Positions 20,565 to 30,034 of a stretch of 64,000 nt of DNA are shown here, piece after piece. Location of the stretch: assembly GCF_018831085.1 (NCBI RefSeq), contig NZ_JAGPNM010000001.1, forward strand, positions 186,001 through 250,000, written 5' to 3'. The DNA comes from Rheinheimera oceanensis. GTDB lineage: Bacteria > Pseudomonadota > Gammaproteobacteria > Enterobacterales > Alteromonadaceae. A program made the translations under genes and the position numbers. The notes beneath the pieces are model-generated. The model made no database searches. It saw nothing but the letters and a program-made list of their open reading frames with translations, and was not told the DNA's origin. Numbering within the stretch: the first letter of the stretch is position 1; each line of letters starts with the position of its first letter.

Positions 20565-21257
20565 GTGATCCGGTTATTATTAATTGATGATGATGTAGCA
20601 CTAACCACCTTATTGGCAGAGTATCTGCAAAAAGATGGTTTTTTTCTTACTGTTGTTAATGACGGCATAACCGGATTACGCTACTGCCAGCAACAACAGT
20701 TTGATTTGATTATTCTGGATGTAATGATGCCACAACTGGATGGTATATCAGTGTTAAAGCAGTTGCGGCATTTCAGCAATGTTCCGGTAATCATGTTAAC
20801 TGCCCGCGGTGAAGATCTGGACAAAGTGATTGGCCTGGAGTTAGGGGCAGATGATTACATTGCTAAGCCTTGTTTACCGCGTGAGCTTAGCGCCCGTATT
20901 AAAGCAATATTGCGCCGCGTACAGCAAAACAACAGCCAAACTGAACTGAAGCTTGGTGCTTTGCATATTAAGCCGGTTAGCCGCAATGTATCTTTACACC
21001 AACAGATGATTGAATTAACCGGCGCAGAGTTCAATATTTTGTATTTACTGGCCCAATATGCCGGGAGCATTGTCAGCAAAGCAGAATTGTCACAACAAGC
21101 CCTGGGCAAACCTCTGGGAAGTTATGACCGTAATATTGATGTGCATATCAGCCATATCAGACAAAAATTAGGCAAGCTACCTGCCGGGCAACAATGGATT
21201 ACCTCTGTCCGCGGTAAAGGTTATCAGTTCACTTACCCGTTTGGCGGTGGAGAATAA
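20565..21257 (+). CDS. OmpR-family response regulator, CpxR-like
   Basis: 230 residues. Receiver domain with acidic residues Asp8-Asp10 (LLIDDD), phospho-acceptor Asp52 and a KP motif in IAKPCLP; DNA-binding winged helix from about 125 to the end with GKGYQFTYP. It starts with GTG preceded by GAGG. The kinase gene starts 4 bases after its stop. CpxR likeness is by pairing with a CpxA-like kinase and needs a tree; the regulon is unknown. Confidence 0.9.
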   Translation: MIRLLLIDDDVALTTLLAEYLQKDGFFLTVVNDGITGLRYCQQQQFDLIILDVMMPQLDGISVLKQLRHFSNVPVIMLTARGEDLDKVIGLELGADDYIAKPCLPRELSARIKAILRRVQQNNSQTELKLGALHIKPVSRNVSLHQQMIELTGAEFNILYLLAQYAGSIVSKAELSQQALGKPLGSYDRNIDVHISHIRQKLGKLPAGQQWITSVRGKGYQFTYPFGGGE

Positions 21258-21261
21258 CAGT

Positions 21262-22434
21262 ATGCATCAATTGTTCTGGCGCTTTTTTCTTGTGTTTTGG
21301 GCCACACTATTAATGGCGGTTATTTTGTTACGCCTAACCTTTACCTGGGACAACACGCCACGGTTTCTGCCACCTGGGGATATGGTGCCGGCCGGAGCGG
21401 TTTTTTTTACTACCCCGTCAATACCGGCCACACCTTTGCTCCCGGCACCTAATCTAAACGCTAACGACTTAGCTACGTCAATAGATATCTCAAGGCGCCC
21501 AGTACCACCCTTCTGGCGCCATCCGCTATTACACTTGTCGGTGTTACTGGCAGCCAGTATCTTGTTCAGTTGGGTGCTGGCGCGCCATATAGCCGCCCCC
21601 GTTCGTCAGCTTAAACTGGCTCTGGCCGGATTGGCGGCCAATAACTGGCGAACCCAGTTAGGCCCGGAACTGATAACCCGGCGGGACGAATTTGGCAGCC
21701 TTAGCCGGAACTTTAACCAAATGGCCGGCCAGGCAGCAGAAGCTATTGCCTCACAACGCCGCCTTTTGCACGATGTATCACATGAACTGCGCTCACCTCT
21801 GGCCAGAATGCAAATTCTTACCGGTTTGGCAGCACAATCGCCATCTTATACCGCTATGGCGATGGAAAAAATAGAGCAGGAAGCCAGTAAGCTGGATGAA
21901 CTGGTTACCGAAATTCTGACTTTCTCCAGGCTGGAAAGCGGAGCTGTCTGTGCCGAACATATTGATATTAACCTGGCAGAATTGGTCGCGTCGGTCTGCG
22001 ATGACGCCCGGCTGGAAGCTGATAGCAGCAATAAGTCGCTGTGGCTGCACCTGGAAAGTGTGCCGTTAATTAAAGGCGACCCATCGTTGTTGTACAGCGC
22101 AATAGAAAATGTAATCCGTAATGCGGTGAAATACACACCACCTTATTCAGAGGTAAGTATTTGCTTACGGCAACATCAAGACCAGTTAAGGTTACAGGTT
22201 CGAGATCAAGGCCCAGGCGTGCCGCCGCAGTATCTGTCTAAGTTATTTACCCCGTTCTTCCGGGCACAAAGTAACCATAACGGCATAGGCCTGGGTTTAA
22301 GCATTGCAAAACGCGCTACAGAGGCTTGCAACGGCAGCATAAATGTGGCGAATATCATGACAAACAATGAAATTACCGGCTTTAGCGTAGTGATCAGTTT
22401 GCCAATCAGTTCATCTGCAATTCAGTTAGAATGA
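21262..22434 (+). CDS. CpxA-like sensor histidine kinase
   Basis: 390-residue membrane kinase. A transmembrane helix at about 8-28, a Pro-rich periplasmic loop to about 92, a second helix at about 94-112, HAMP, a HisKA domain with His174 in HDVSHELRSPL, and a HATPase domain with NAVKYTPP, DQGPGV and GLGLSIAK. The start ATG at 21262 is chosen because the upstream codons would overlap the regulator gene. It probably phosphorylates the regulator encoded just upstream. The single-domain receiver gene follows after 83 bases. Confidence 0.92.
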   Translation: MHQLFWRFFLVFWATLLMAVILLRLTFTWDNTPRFLPPGDMVPAGAVFFTTPSIPATPLLPAPNLNANDLATSIDISRRPVPPFWRHPLLHLSVLLAASILFSWVLARHIAAPVRQLKLALAGLAANNWRTQLGPELITRRDEFGSLSRNFNQMAGQAAEAIASQRRLLHDVSHELRSPLARMQILTGLAAQSPSYTAMAMEKIEQEASKLDELVTEILTFSRLESGAVCAEHIDINLAELVASVCDDARLEADSSNKSLWLHLESVPLIKGDPSLLYSAIENVIRNAVKYTPPYSEVSICLRQHQDQLRLQVRDQGPGVPPQYLSKLFTPFFRAQSNHNGIGLGLSIAKRATEACNGSINVANIMTNNEITGFSVVISLPISSSAIQLE

Positions 22435-22517
22435 CTATATTGAAAAAATTTTCCCAATTCAGTTAAAGGTCAGCCATACTGTATCAGATTGGCAAACAGC
22501 TAAAGGCAAGGATCGCT

Positions 22518-22901
22518 ATGACACAGCAACAATGCTCAGTACTTATTATTGACGACGCCTACACCGTGCGGGAGTATCTGCGCCAAACGCTGCTTCATCT
22601 GGGGATCAGTAACGTGCAGGAAGCGGCCAACGGTAAACGTGGGCTATCCGCTTTTGCCGAGCAACAACATGATTTGGTATTTCTTGATATTGAACTGCCC
22701 GACATTAACGGCCAGCAGTTATTGCAACAAATTAAAACTCAGGCCGACAAAACCCACGTAGTAATGGTTACAGCCCATAACTCCGTGGATAACGTGCGTA
22801 ACAGCATAGCCTCCGGCGCCAGTGGTTTTATTGCCAAACCCTTTTCACCACAAAAGATAAAAAATATTGTTGAGCGCTGCTTGTCCGCCAAATTAAATTA
22901 A
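22518..22901 (+). CDS. Single-domain CheY-like response regulator
   Basis: 127 residues, receiver domain only. Acidic residues Asp12/Asp13, phospho-acceptor Asp57 (FLDIELP), Thr84-type switch residue in MVTAHN and Lys in IAKPFSP. There is no output domain, so it acts by protein contact or in a phosphorelay. A good ribosome site (AAGGAT) lies upstream. It follows the CpxRA-like pair, but it lacks obvious chemotaxis neighbours here. Confidence 0.9.
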   Translation: MTQQQCSVLIIDDAYTVREYLRQTLLHLGISNVQEAANGKRGLSAFAEQQHDLVFLDIELPDINGQQLLQQIKTQADKTHVVMVTAHNSVDNVRNSIASGASGFIAKPFSPQKIKNIVERCLSAKLN

Positions 22902-22983
22902 ACACCAGTAGTAATTCAGCAAAAATTCATGCGCTGTAATTCATAGTTTAGTTACTGTTATCCCATAAAACAGGAGCAACAAA

Positions 22984-23097
22984 ATGAAACTAAACCTGAA
23001 AACCTTTGCCGATTTAAAAGTCGGACAAAACGTTGAGGTGGATTTTGAATATCGGGATAAACGCCACATCGCTACAGAAATAGAACTCGAGAAATAA
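22984..23097 (+). CDS. Small ORF of 37 residues, unknown
   Basis: A short open frame with a good ribosome site (AGGAGCAACAAA) before the ATG, ending 17 bases before a terminator. The product contains a DLKVGQNVEVDFEYRD stretch, like one strand-turn-strand of a small beta-barrel domain seen in DUF5666-type and OB-like proteins, and ends IATEIELEK. It is charged and has no signal peptide. Translation is plausible from the ribosome site and the clean context. I do not assign a function. Confidence 0.6.
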   Translation: MKLNLKTFADLKVGQNVEVDFEYRDKRHIATEIELEK

Positions 23098-23112
23098 ACC
23101 ATTCTGTGTCTG

Positions 23113-23146
23113 AAAAGGCTGCACCATGTTTGGCGCAGCTTTTTTA
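23113..23146 (+). terminator. Rho-independent terminator
   Basis: AAAAGGCTGC pairs with GCAGCTTTTTT (one bulge) around a 12-nt loop, followed by T. It is downstream of the 37-residue ORF and just before the converging phytase gene. Confidence 0.7.
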
Positions 23147-23166
23147 TTGCTGATTATTATTCCAAG

Positions 23167-25083
23167 CTACTTCAATTGCTGCAAAATATGCTGCCACGGC
23201 ACCAGTTTCAGGTTTTGCCCCTGCTCCGGCATGCGGTTACGACCATCCTGCACTATCAATGCACCCTGCTCAAAACCAGGCCCCAGCGAACGGGTGCTAA
23301 CCTCCAGGCCATCAGTTTCAGAGACACCATCTATCCCCAGCTCTGGGTTGGTGCTGATCCGAAAGTGTAAGCGCTCAACATAAGGGGCGGTTGCATCAAA
23401 TACCAGATAACTGTCATTACCCTGGCTTGATACCAGCAAATAACTGCTACCGTTATGCTCTGCCAGTGCAATACCTTCAATATCTGCCACCAGATGCCGG
23501 CCATCAACACGGATTATTGCTTCCCCCGTTGTCGCCGCTTCCGCTTCGGCGGCAAAACGCCAGATGGCTTCATCTTCTTCGCCGACAAATAACACGCCGC
23601 GTTTATCATCAGCCACACAGCCTTCCGGCTGCGAGGGCACCTGCAATGATCGCACTAAAGTGCCCTGCCAAACTGTACCATCAGTATCGATGCGATACTG
23701 TTCAATTAGGCCGGATTTATCATTAACAAACACATAGTGCTTGCCACTTTGTACGCTGTGATACATACACAGGCCATAAATCTCTGTCAGGGTAGTGCCG
23801 ACTTTACCGGCATTATGCAAAGTGCCGGTACCATCAATAGCAAACAGTTGCAGGCTGTTATCATCGCGTAAACTGGCTGCAGCAATATCGTGCGCTGCAC
23901 TTTGCCATTCCAGGCCATAACGCACATCAACATTATTCAACCGCCCCACGCTATGCTGTTGCACACGCTTGCCCTGCATATTGTATACATCCAGCCCGGC
24001 CCGCTTGTCGGTAGCAAGGATCAGGCTAAGATCCGGTCGCGTCGGGTGATGCCACACTGCAGGATCATCCATTACATCACCGCGCGCCAGGGCAGCTTCG
24101 GTCTGTAAGGTTGGCTGCAACTGCACCACTGCCGTTTTCGGCCGGCGTTCAGCCGTAACAGGCAGTGTCAGCGATAACTGCTGCACTGCGTCTGCCGCCT
24201 CACTGCTGATATAAGCTGCCCCTCTGTTGCTCTGTATACTAAGCGCTAAACCGCTGGCTTCAGCCAACGCAGGAATATTGACAGCCTGAGCTATCCGGCC
24301 ATCGCTTTTTATATGTAACAGCCGGACAGGTTCTTCTTCCAAAGCCAGCAGACTGCCATCCGTCAATACCTGCAATGCTTTCACTTCGCCCTGCAACTGG
24401 CCAAAAGGCTTATTTACCTGCACTAAACTGCGGCCTTCATCGGCTTCAGGCTCGGCCTGATAACGCCAGATGGCACGATCTGCTTCAGCGATATACAGTG
24501 CACCTGAGGTTTGATCTACCGCACAGGCAGTGCTGTCATAAGGCACATTCAGTTCGCGTATTACCAGCGGTTGTGTCAGCCACTGTTGTTGCTGCTGTAG
24601 CAGCAGTTGATCGGCACCGCCGCGCCCCCCCAGTAAAAACAGGCTTAGCTGCTGGTTTTCGCTGCTGTGATAAAAGCATAAATCTTCTACCACCCGGCTA
24701 CTGATCAACTGCCGGTGCACTAGCTGCAGTGGTGTTTGCCCGGCCGGGGTAAAACGCCAGAGATACAAAGTATTGCTGTCTGTATCCATTGCAGCCAGTA
24801 AAGTGCTGTCCTGCATTAGCGGCAGCTGAGTCAGGCGGCTGAAACGGCCACTATGCTGGCCAAGCACTGTAGCCCCCTGCTGTACCTGTAGCCCTGTCAC
24901 GTTAGTAAACACCTGATACTCAGCACCTGCCAGCTGCATATTATGGTAATGGCTGGCATTCACAGCCACTGTCTGAGGCTCCGACATTAGTGAGCCCGGC
25001 TTATCTGCCTGGCAGGCACTTAACAAGCCAGCCAGCGCAAGGCTTAACACACTGAGTTGAAACATTTTTTTATTCGGCAACAT
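23167..25083 (-). CDS. Beta-propeller 3-phytase, predicted lipoprotein
   Basis: 638 residues; releases phosphate from phytate, with calcium-dependent catalysis in the family. A lipoprotein signal (lipobox LSAC) suggests surface or outer-membrane anchoring. The C-terminal half (about 325-638) is a full phytase propeller with GDVMDDPAVW (Asp339/Asp340), LATDKRAGLDVYN, RLNNVDVRY and GLCMYHS motifs. The N-terminal half (about 30-320) resembles an incomplete second propeller, as in dual-domain phytases. A second start at Met7 is possible. It lies 32 bases after the TonB receptor gene on the same strand, so the two are probably one transcript for phytate capture and use. Confidence 0.92.
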   Translation of the reverse strand: MLPNKKMFQLSVLSLALAGLLSACQADKPGSLMSEPQTVAVNASHYHNMQLAGAEYQVFTNVTGLQVQQGATVLGQHSGRFSRLTQLPLMQDSTLLAAMDTDSNTLYLWRFTPAGQTPLQLVHRQLISSRVVEDLCFYHSSENQQLSLFLLGGRGGADQLLLQQQQQWLTQPLVIRELNVPYDSTACAVDQTSGALYIAEADRAIWRYQAEPEADEGRSLVQVNKPFGQLQGEVKALQVLTDGSLLALEEEPVRLLHIKSDGRIAQAVNIPALAEASGLALSIQSNRGAAYISSEAADAVQQLSLTLPVTAERRPKTAVVQLQPTLQTEAALARGDVMDDPAVWHHPTRPDLSLILATDKRAGLDVYNMQGKRVQQHSVGRLNNVDVRYGLEWQSAAHDIAAASLRDDNSLQLFAIDGTGTLHNAGKVGTTLTEIYGLCMYHSVQSGKHYVFVNDKSGLIEQYRIDTDGTVWQGTLVRSLQVPSQPEGCVADDKRGVLFVGEEDEAIWRFAAEAEAATTGEAIIRVDGRHLVADIEGIALAEHNGSSYLLVSSQGNDSYLVFDATAPYVERLHFRISTNPELGIDGVSETDGLEVSTRSLGPGFEQGALIVQDGRNRMPEQGQNLKLVPWQHILQQLK

Positions 25084-25115
25084 TATTTCTTTACCTGCTT
25101 AATTTTTTTAGCTGC

Positions 25116-27881
25116 TTACCAGTTAGTAATTTGCACGCCCAGCACAAAGGTGCGGCCATATTGCTCATACTGGAAGTTATAAGGCTTGCGCCCGGTGTAA
25201 GCATAGTAAGGTTCATCGCTGAGATTGATCACATTAAAGTACAGCTGCATACCGCGCCGGATAGTCCACTTACCGGTGAAATCAAGTTGCAGATGGTCAT
25301 CTGAATACACGTCGTAAGCCGCATCAGTAACATCGCCCACTTCGGCCAGATACTTCGACTTATAGTTGGCTGCAAGGCGCAGGCTTATGGTATCGGTTTC
25401 ATAGCCCAGGCTCAGGTTAGCGGTTTTATCTGACTGGCTGGGTAACGCCACTTCGCGGCGAAACAAAGTGCCATCGTCAAACCATTCAATATCAGCGGTA
25501 GAATCCGTCAAGGTCAGGTTAGCGGATATCAGCAGGTTATCCAGAGCATTACCAAAACCTGATACTTTATGAATAGCATTCAGTTCCAGACCGTATAAAT
25601 CAGCCTTGCCGCCGTTAACGTAGGTTTCGGCTTTGGCAAAGTTGGCATATTCACCGCGGCCAGCTAAATCTGCCTCATAAATAAAATTATCAATCTGCTT
25701 ATAAAACAGCATGGCAGAAAGTACGCCCAGTTTGTCAGCGTAATGCTCAATACCCAGATCAAGGTTATTTGACTTCAGCGCTTTTAGATCCGGGTTACCA
25801 AAGGCTGCTTCTAATTCGTCGTCATCCTCTTCCAGTATAAAAGCCGGTGCCAGTTGCTGAAAGTTAGGCCGTACTAAGCCAGTGCTAAAGGCCGCCCGCA
25901 CTATGCTTTGCTCTGACAGGTTGTACCGTCCCACTACTGCGGGCAACCAGTAACCTTTGCTACTGCGTTGCTGGTTAACGCTAAACTCTTCATTTATATC
26001 GTCATAGCGGGTGCCGCGCGCATCGCGTTTTTCATGCTCGTAACGCACACCGGTAATTAACTGCCAGTTATCCCGCTCCCACTGCGTCATAAAATATGCC
26101 GCACTGATATCTTCATCTACCTGATAGTCATTAATTTGTGACTCAACGTCGTCAATAAAGTCGTCGCGGTTTAAGCCACTGACCAACTGATAAATACTGC
26201 CACTGCTAATTGCCGGGCCCATATTACCTAAACCATAATCTACATTGGCAGCAGCATAGTCGCTCAGGCTTAAGGCACTAATACCCAAATCGTCGAAGTC
26301 TTCAAACAGCCAGACATCTTCTGCTGCGCTTTTTTCGCGCTGGCTGAATTTAACACCGCTTTTTAGCAACAGGCTGCCATGGCGCAGAATAATTTCACGG
26401 CTTAAATCAAACTTAATATTACGTTCAGTTTCTTTGGCGTAGGTATCACCCATTTCTACTTCTTTCAGCTCGTAACCGTCGGCAAGAAATGCTGTAGCCG
26501 GTGCCGTTAAACGCAGGATATTACTCCCGGTAAAGCCAACACCATCAGCAAGCTCCTGCTCAAAGTCAGCCCCGCTGATACTAAATGGTGTGTCTTCATC
26601 GGCCTTGCTGGCACCGGCTTCTAACTGCCACTCCCAGTTGCCGGAAGTTTGTTTGGTACCCAACACTATGGCACTGATACTCTGAGTTTCTTCACGCTGT
26701 TTTAACGAGCGGATAAGCGCCGCTTCACCGAGGCTACCGGCAAACTGCGGATCGGCCAGCTCTACTGTCATACTCTGGCGCTCTTCGGTGTCACTGAAAC
26801 GGCTGTACAGGCTACGCAGGTAATATTCGTTGTTATTACCCGGCCGGTAATCCAGATTCAGTGCCAGGCCAATACGCTCGCGGCTAATTACATAGTTGCG
26901 CAGTTCAAATTCTTCCAGCCCGTCGTCAAAATCCCAGCTGCCGCCGGTTTCAACGTTCTGTGAGCCAAATTTACGTTCGGCATAACTGGCTGCAATAGCA
27001 ATACCTAAGCTGTCTGTTTCGCCTGCGGCATCCAGTATTTTACTAAATACACCAGATACTTTAGGGCTTGTTTTACTTTGTTGCTGGTTATAGCCGGCTT
27101 CTGCGGTAAAAGAATAAAAATCGTTGCTGCGGTCAAAGGCCGATAAGCTTTTAATCTCCACCGTACCGCCAAGCGAGCCAGCTGGCATATCCGGTGTCAG
27201 GGTTTTGTTTACTTCTACCGATTCAAGCAAGTCTGATGGGATCACATCCAGCGCTACAGCACGACGGCCAGCTTCCGGTGCTGCTAACTGGGTGCCGTTA
27301 TAGGTTACTGCGTTATAGTCCGGCGCTAAACCACGCACCCGGACAAAGCGGCCTTCACCCTGATCGCGTTCTACCGATAAGCCAGCCAAACGTTGCAGTG
27401 CCTCACTGACATTGCTGTCAGGAAACTGGCCCATCTCGTCGGTACTGGCTACGGTAACGATGCCACCGGCATTACGCTGGCGGTTAAGCGCTTTACTCAC
27501 CGCTCCGGATTGCCCTACCACTTCAATATGTTCCAACGTCTCACTGGCAGATAACAGTTTAATATCGCCCAGGCGCAACCCGGTATCGGCTACCACCAAC
27601 ACCCGGGTTTCCGGTACAGCACCAAGATAATTCACCAACAAAGTGTAAGTGCCGGCAGGTAACTGATTAAAGTGGAAACGGCCATCCGCAGCGGTAGTGC
27701 GGCGTAGCTTCAGCTCCGGAATACTCACTTCAGCACCTGTTAGCAGGTTACTGCGGTTATCAGTAATACGGCCCTGTACATCGGCATCAGCCAGTACGGG
27801 GGTTGCTAAAGCGGCAAAAGCCAGGCTTACAGCGCAAGCCAGCACAGAACGGGGGGCATTTTTTTGATAAGTCAGCTTCAT
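25116..27881 (-). CDS. TonB-dependent outer-membrane receptor, probably for phytate or its products
   Basis: 921 residues. Signal peptide (about 1-31), then a carboxypeptidase-regulatory-like domain at about 33-110, a plug domain (about 120-240, with SNVSEALQRLAGLSVERDQGEGRFVRVRGL), and a long beta-barrel ending in a hydrophobic strand with terminal Trp. Imports large or scarce substrates across the outer membrane using TonB energy. The adjacent downstream phytase gene makes phytate or inositol phosphates the likely ligand; this is inferred from context. Pairs of TonB receptors with beta-propeller phytases are described in aquatic bacteria. Confidence 0.93.
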   Translation of the reverse strand: MKLTYQKNAPRSVLACAVSLAFAALATPVLADADVQGRITDNRSNLLTGAEVSIPELKLRRTTAADGRFHFNQLPAGTYTLLVNYLGAVPETRVLVVADTGLRLGDIKLLSASETLEHIEVVGQSGAVSKALNRQRNAGGIVTVASTDEMGQFPDSNVSEALQRLAGLSVERDQGEGRFVRVRGLAPDYNAVTYNGTQLAAPEAGRRAVALDVIPSDLLESVEVNKTLTPDMPAGSLGGTVEIKSLSAFDRSNDFYSFTAEAGYNQQQSKTSPKVSGVFSKILDAAGETDSLGIAIAASYAERKFGSQNVETGGSWDFDDGLEEFELRNYVISRERIGLALNLDYRPGNNNEYYLRSLYSRFSDTEERQSMTVELADPQFAGSLGEAALIRSLKQREETQSISAIVLGTKQTSGNWEWQLEAGASKADEDTPFSISGADFEQELADGVGFTGSNILRLTAPATAFLADGYELKEVEMGDTYAKETERNIKFDLSREIILRHGSLLLKSGVKFSQREKSAAEDVWLFEDFDDLGISALSLSDYAAANVDYGLGNMGPAISSGSIYQLVSGLNRDDFIDDVESQINDYQVDEDISAAYFMTQWERDNWQLITGVRYEHEKRDARGTRYDDINEEFSVNQQRSSKGYWLPAVVGRYNLSEQSIVRAAFSTGLVRPNFQQLAPAFILEEDDDELEAAFGNPDLKALKSNNLDLGIEHYADKLGVLSAMLFYKQIDNFIYEADLAGRGEYANFAKAETYVNGGKADLYGLELNAIHKVSGFGNALDNLLISANLTLTDSTADIEWFDDGTLFRREVALPSQSDKTANLSLGYETDTISLRLAANYKSKYLAEVGDVTDAAYDVYSDDHLQLDFTGKWTIRRGMQLYFNVINLSDEPYYAYTGRKPYNFQYEQYGRTFVLGVQITNW

Positions 27882-28082
27882 CGGTTGCTCTTAATTTTCG
27901 GCCAATAACTGCACGCAGTGTGCCGTTACTGTGTGACAAAACACCGTTTGTTAACAGTATGCCTTGAGCCAATATGACCCGGGTCTTAACGGTGCAATGC
28001 GGTGCCTGAAGCGCTAAAGCCTGTCATTCAACTGTCATACAGGCGGCAGAAAATTACATTTATTTGTGCGGATAAACTGATC

Positions 28083-28979
28083 ATGTGGCGACAACACCAG
28101 TACAAAATGCTATTCAGCCTGCTATTGCTGTTAAGTGGTATGCTGCTGGCTATTGATATAGGCAGTGCCAAACCCGGCAATGAATTTGACTGGCTGGACA
28201 TTCTCGGTGAGGGCACAACTTTGCTGGTAGCCTGTGGCTGGCTGGGGCTGATTATCAGCAGCCGCCCGGCAGGGCGGGTAACCGAATGGCTGTACTATGG
28301 CAGCCTGCTGCTGGTGTATTCATACTTTCTTGATCTGCTGGACGAGTTTATCCGCTACCCGGATCATATCCGGCTGATGAGCTGGCTGGAATCCTTGCCT
28401 GCGCCGGTTGGCATGCTGGTACTGACTTATGGCCTGATTGGCTGGCACCGTGAACAGCGTGCTATTAACCGCCAGTTACGCGGCCGTGAACTGTTTTTGC
28501 GTGACCACCAGCTTATTGATCCGCTTACCCAGCTGTACGGCATTGAGTATCTGCAAGCGGTATTACAACGCGAAATAGAGCTGCACCAAAGTCAGCGTAA
28601 AGCGCTGAGTATACTGGTGCTGGATATTGATAATTTCGCTGCGTTTAACCGCCTGCATGGTATGGCCAGTGGCGATGCCTACCTTAGCCAGTTAAGCGAA
28701 CTACTCAGCAACCAGTTACGCCACAGTGATGTAGTATGCCGCTACGCCGGCGACCGTTTTATAGCGCTATTGCCCAACACTGCTTTAGCGCAGGCCAACA
28801 TTATGGCGCAGCATTTACGCCAGCAATTGTCACAACTGGCTATTGCAAAACAGCAACCCCAGTTGACATTAGTAGAAATTGCAGTGCAGCACAACAGCGC
28901 CCAAAGCGCATTGCACGCAGCCGACCAAGCTATGGCGCTGGCAAAAAAAGCCACCGCCGTTAAGTTGCAGCCGGTCTGA
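28083..28979 (+). CDS. Membrane protein with degenerate GGDEF domain
   Basis: 298 residues from the chosen ATG at 28083. Several hydrophobic segments (about 7-27, 45-60, 70-90, 105-125) precede a GGDEF domain at about 145-298. The signature reads A-G-D-R-F at 222-226: the catalytic Glu is replaced by Arg, so diguanylate cyclase activity is unlikely. The metal-binding Asp in VLDIDNF is kept. It may bind nucleotide or have lost function as an enzyme. Its stop overlaps the start of the AraC gene by one base (TGATG), and it runs divergently from the TonB receptor gene. Confidence 0.85.
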   Translation: MWRQHQYKMLFSLLLLLSGMLLAIDIGSAKPGNEFDWLDILGEGTTLLVACGWLGLIISSRPAGRVTEWLYYGSLLLVYSYFLDLLDEFIRYPDHIRLMSWLESLPAPVGMLVLTYGLIGWHREQRAINRQLRGRELFLRDHQLIDPLTQLYGIEYLQAVLQREIELHQSQRKALSILVLDIDNFAAFNRLHGMASGDAYLSQLSELLSNQLRHSDVVCRYAGDRFIALLPNTALAQANIMAQHLRQQLSQLAIAKQQPQLTLVEIAVQHNSAQSALHAADQAMALAKKATAVKLQPV

Positions 28980-30007
28980 TGCGTATCCGCCACTTCGGCT
29001 ATCAGGATAAAATCCTGCTGCTGCAGCACGGCAGCACTGAGTTGCTGGCATTGGCACAACGACGCGGTACTCAGCTGCATAAGTTGTTAAGTGGCACCGG
29101 TATTTTTGAGCAGGACTTACACAAACCGCACGGCAGGCTGCACCATAACGACTGGCTGAAACTGCTGCAAAACTGCCAGCAACAGCTTAACAGCCCGGAA
29201 TTGCCCTATCTGCTGGGCAATGCCTTGCTGAACAGCCGCTATATTTCACTGTGCCAAAGCCTGCAGTATGCACAAAACCTGCGCCAGGCACTGGCGCAAT
29301 TGTACTACTTTCGCCACCAGCTATTTCCTTGCTTCTATGCACGGCTTTACCAACAGCAGCATTGCATCATCATTGAATTTAAACCGGCGCTGGGTTTAGC
29401 CAGCCAGCAGGCTTTTATGCTGACAGCCGTTATCTCGCTGCTGTTGGGTTTAGTAAAACAACAGCTGGGTAGCGTTTGTGGTATCAGCCTGCAGCTGCAA
29501 CAAGCCGCATCACATCAGTTACAGCACCAGTTGCATTGGGGGGTGGATGTCAGCTTTAATCAAAGCGTTGACTGTATCAGCATTCCGCATGCTTTGTGGC
29601 AACAAGGCTTTGCTGATGCAAACGCTCTAAAATTTAACGCCACCCGCCGCACCTGCCGCCAGCTTAACCGTGTGCTTTGCAAACAGCGGGCTTTGCCGGA
29701 GCACATTTGCCAGTTGCAGCGCCGGGCCTTGCCACAATTACTGAATCAGGATCAGGTTGCTGCTGCGCTGGGGCTAAGCAGTAGCAGCTTAAAACGCCAG
29801 CTTAACCAGCATAATACCAACTTTGCCACCCTGCTTGACGAAGTACGCCGCGATGCAGCCCGGCAACTATTGCAACAGGGTCATTACTCTAACCGTCAGT
29901 TGGCACTAAAGCTGGGTTACTCCGACGAGCATAACTTTCGCCGTGCCTTTAAACGCTGGACAGGCTTAATTCCCAGCAGTTTTAAAGGCATGTTTAATTT
30001 CAGCTAA
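28979..30007 (+). CDS. AraC-family regulator (Arabinose_bd/OruR type)
   Basis: 342 residues. The N-terminal half resembles the Arabinose_bd domain of the OruR/ArgR-type AraC proteins. The C-terminal DNA-binding domain (about 240-338) has two helix-turn-helix units, ending in the typical GYSDEHNFRRAFKRWTGLIPSSF pattern. Its ATG overlaps the preceding stop, so it is probably translated with the GGDEF-like gene. It lies opposite the phytase and receptor genes and upstream of a phosphoesterase gene, which makes it the best local candidate to regulate the phytate locus; this is inference. Confidence 0.88.
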   Translation: MRIRHFGYQDKILLLQHGSTELLALAQRRGTQLHKLLSGTGIFEQDLHKPHGRLHHNDWLKLLQNCQQQLNSPELPYLLGNALLNSRYISLCQSLQYAQNLRQALAQLYYFRHQLFPCFYARLYQQQHCIIIEFKPALGLASQQAFMLTAVISLLLGLVKQQLGSVCGISLQLQQAASHQLQHQLHWGVDVSFNQSVDCISIPHALWQQGFADANALKFNATRRTCRQLNRVLCKQRALPEHICQLQRRALPQLLNQDQVAAALGLSSSSLKRQLNQHNTNFATLLDEVRRDAARQLLQQGHYSNRQLALKLGYSDEHNFRRAFKRWTGLIPSSFKGMFNFS

Positions 30008-30034
30008 CCACAACATTACGACCAAGGATTTTTA

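Noticed and set aside
24590..24610. Short CTG/CTGTTG-rich tract as a possible slippage repeat
   Set aside because: It encodes a Gln-rich stretch of the phytase in frame, and repeats are imperfect.
28002..28082. Longer start for the GGDEF-like protein at GTG 28002
   Set aside because: The extra 27 residues carry no membrane segment or ribosome site; ATG 28083 is more likely, though not proven.
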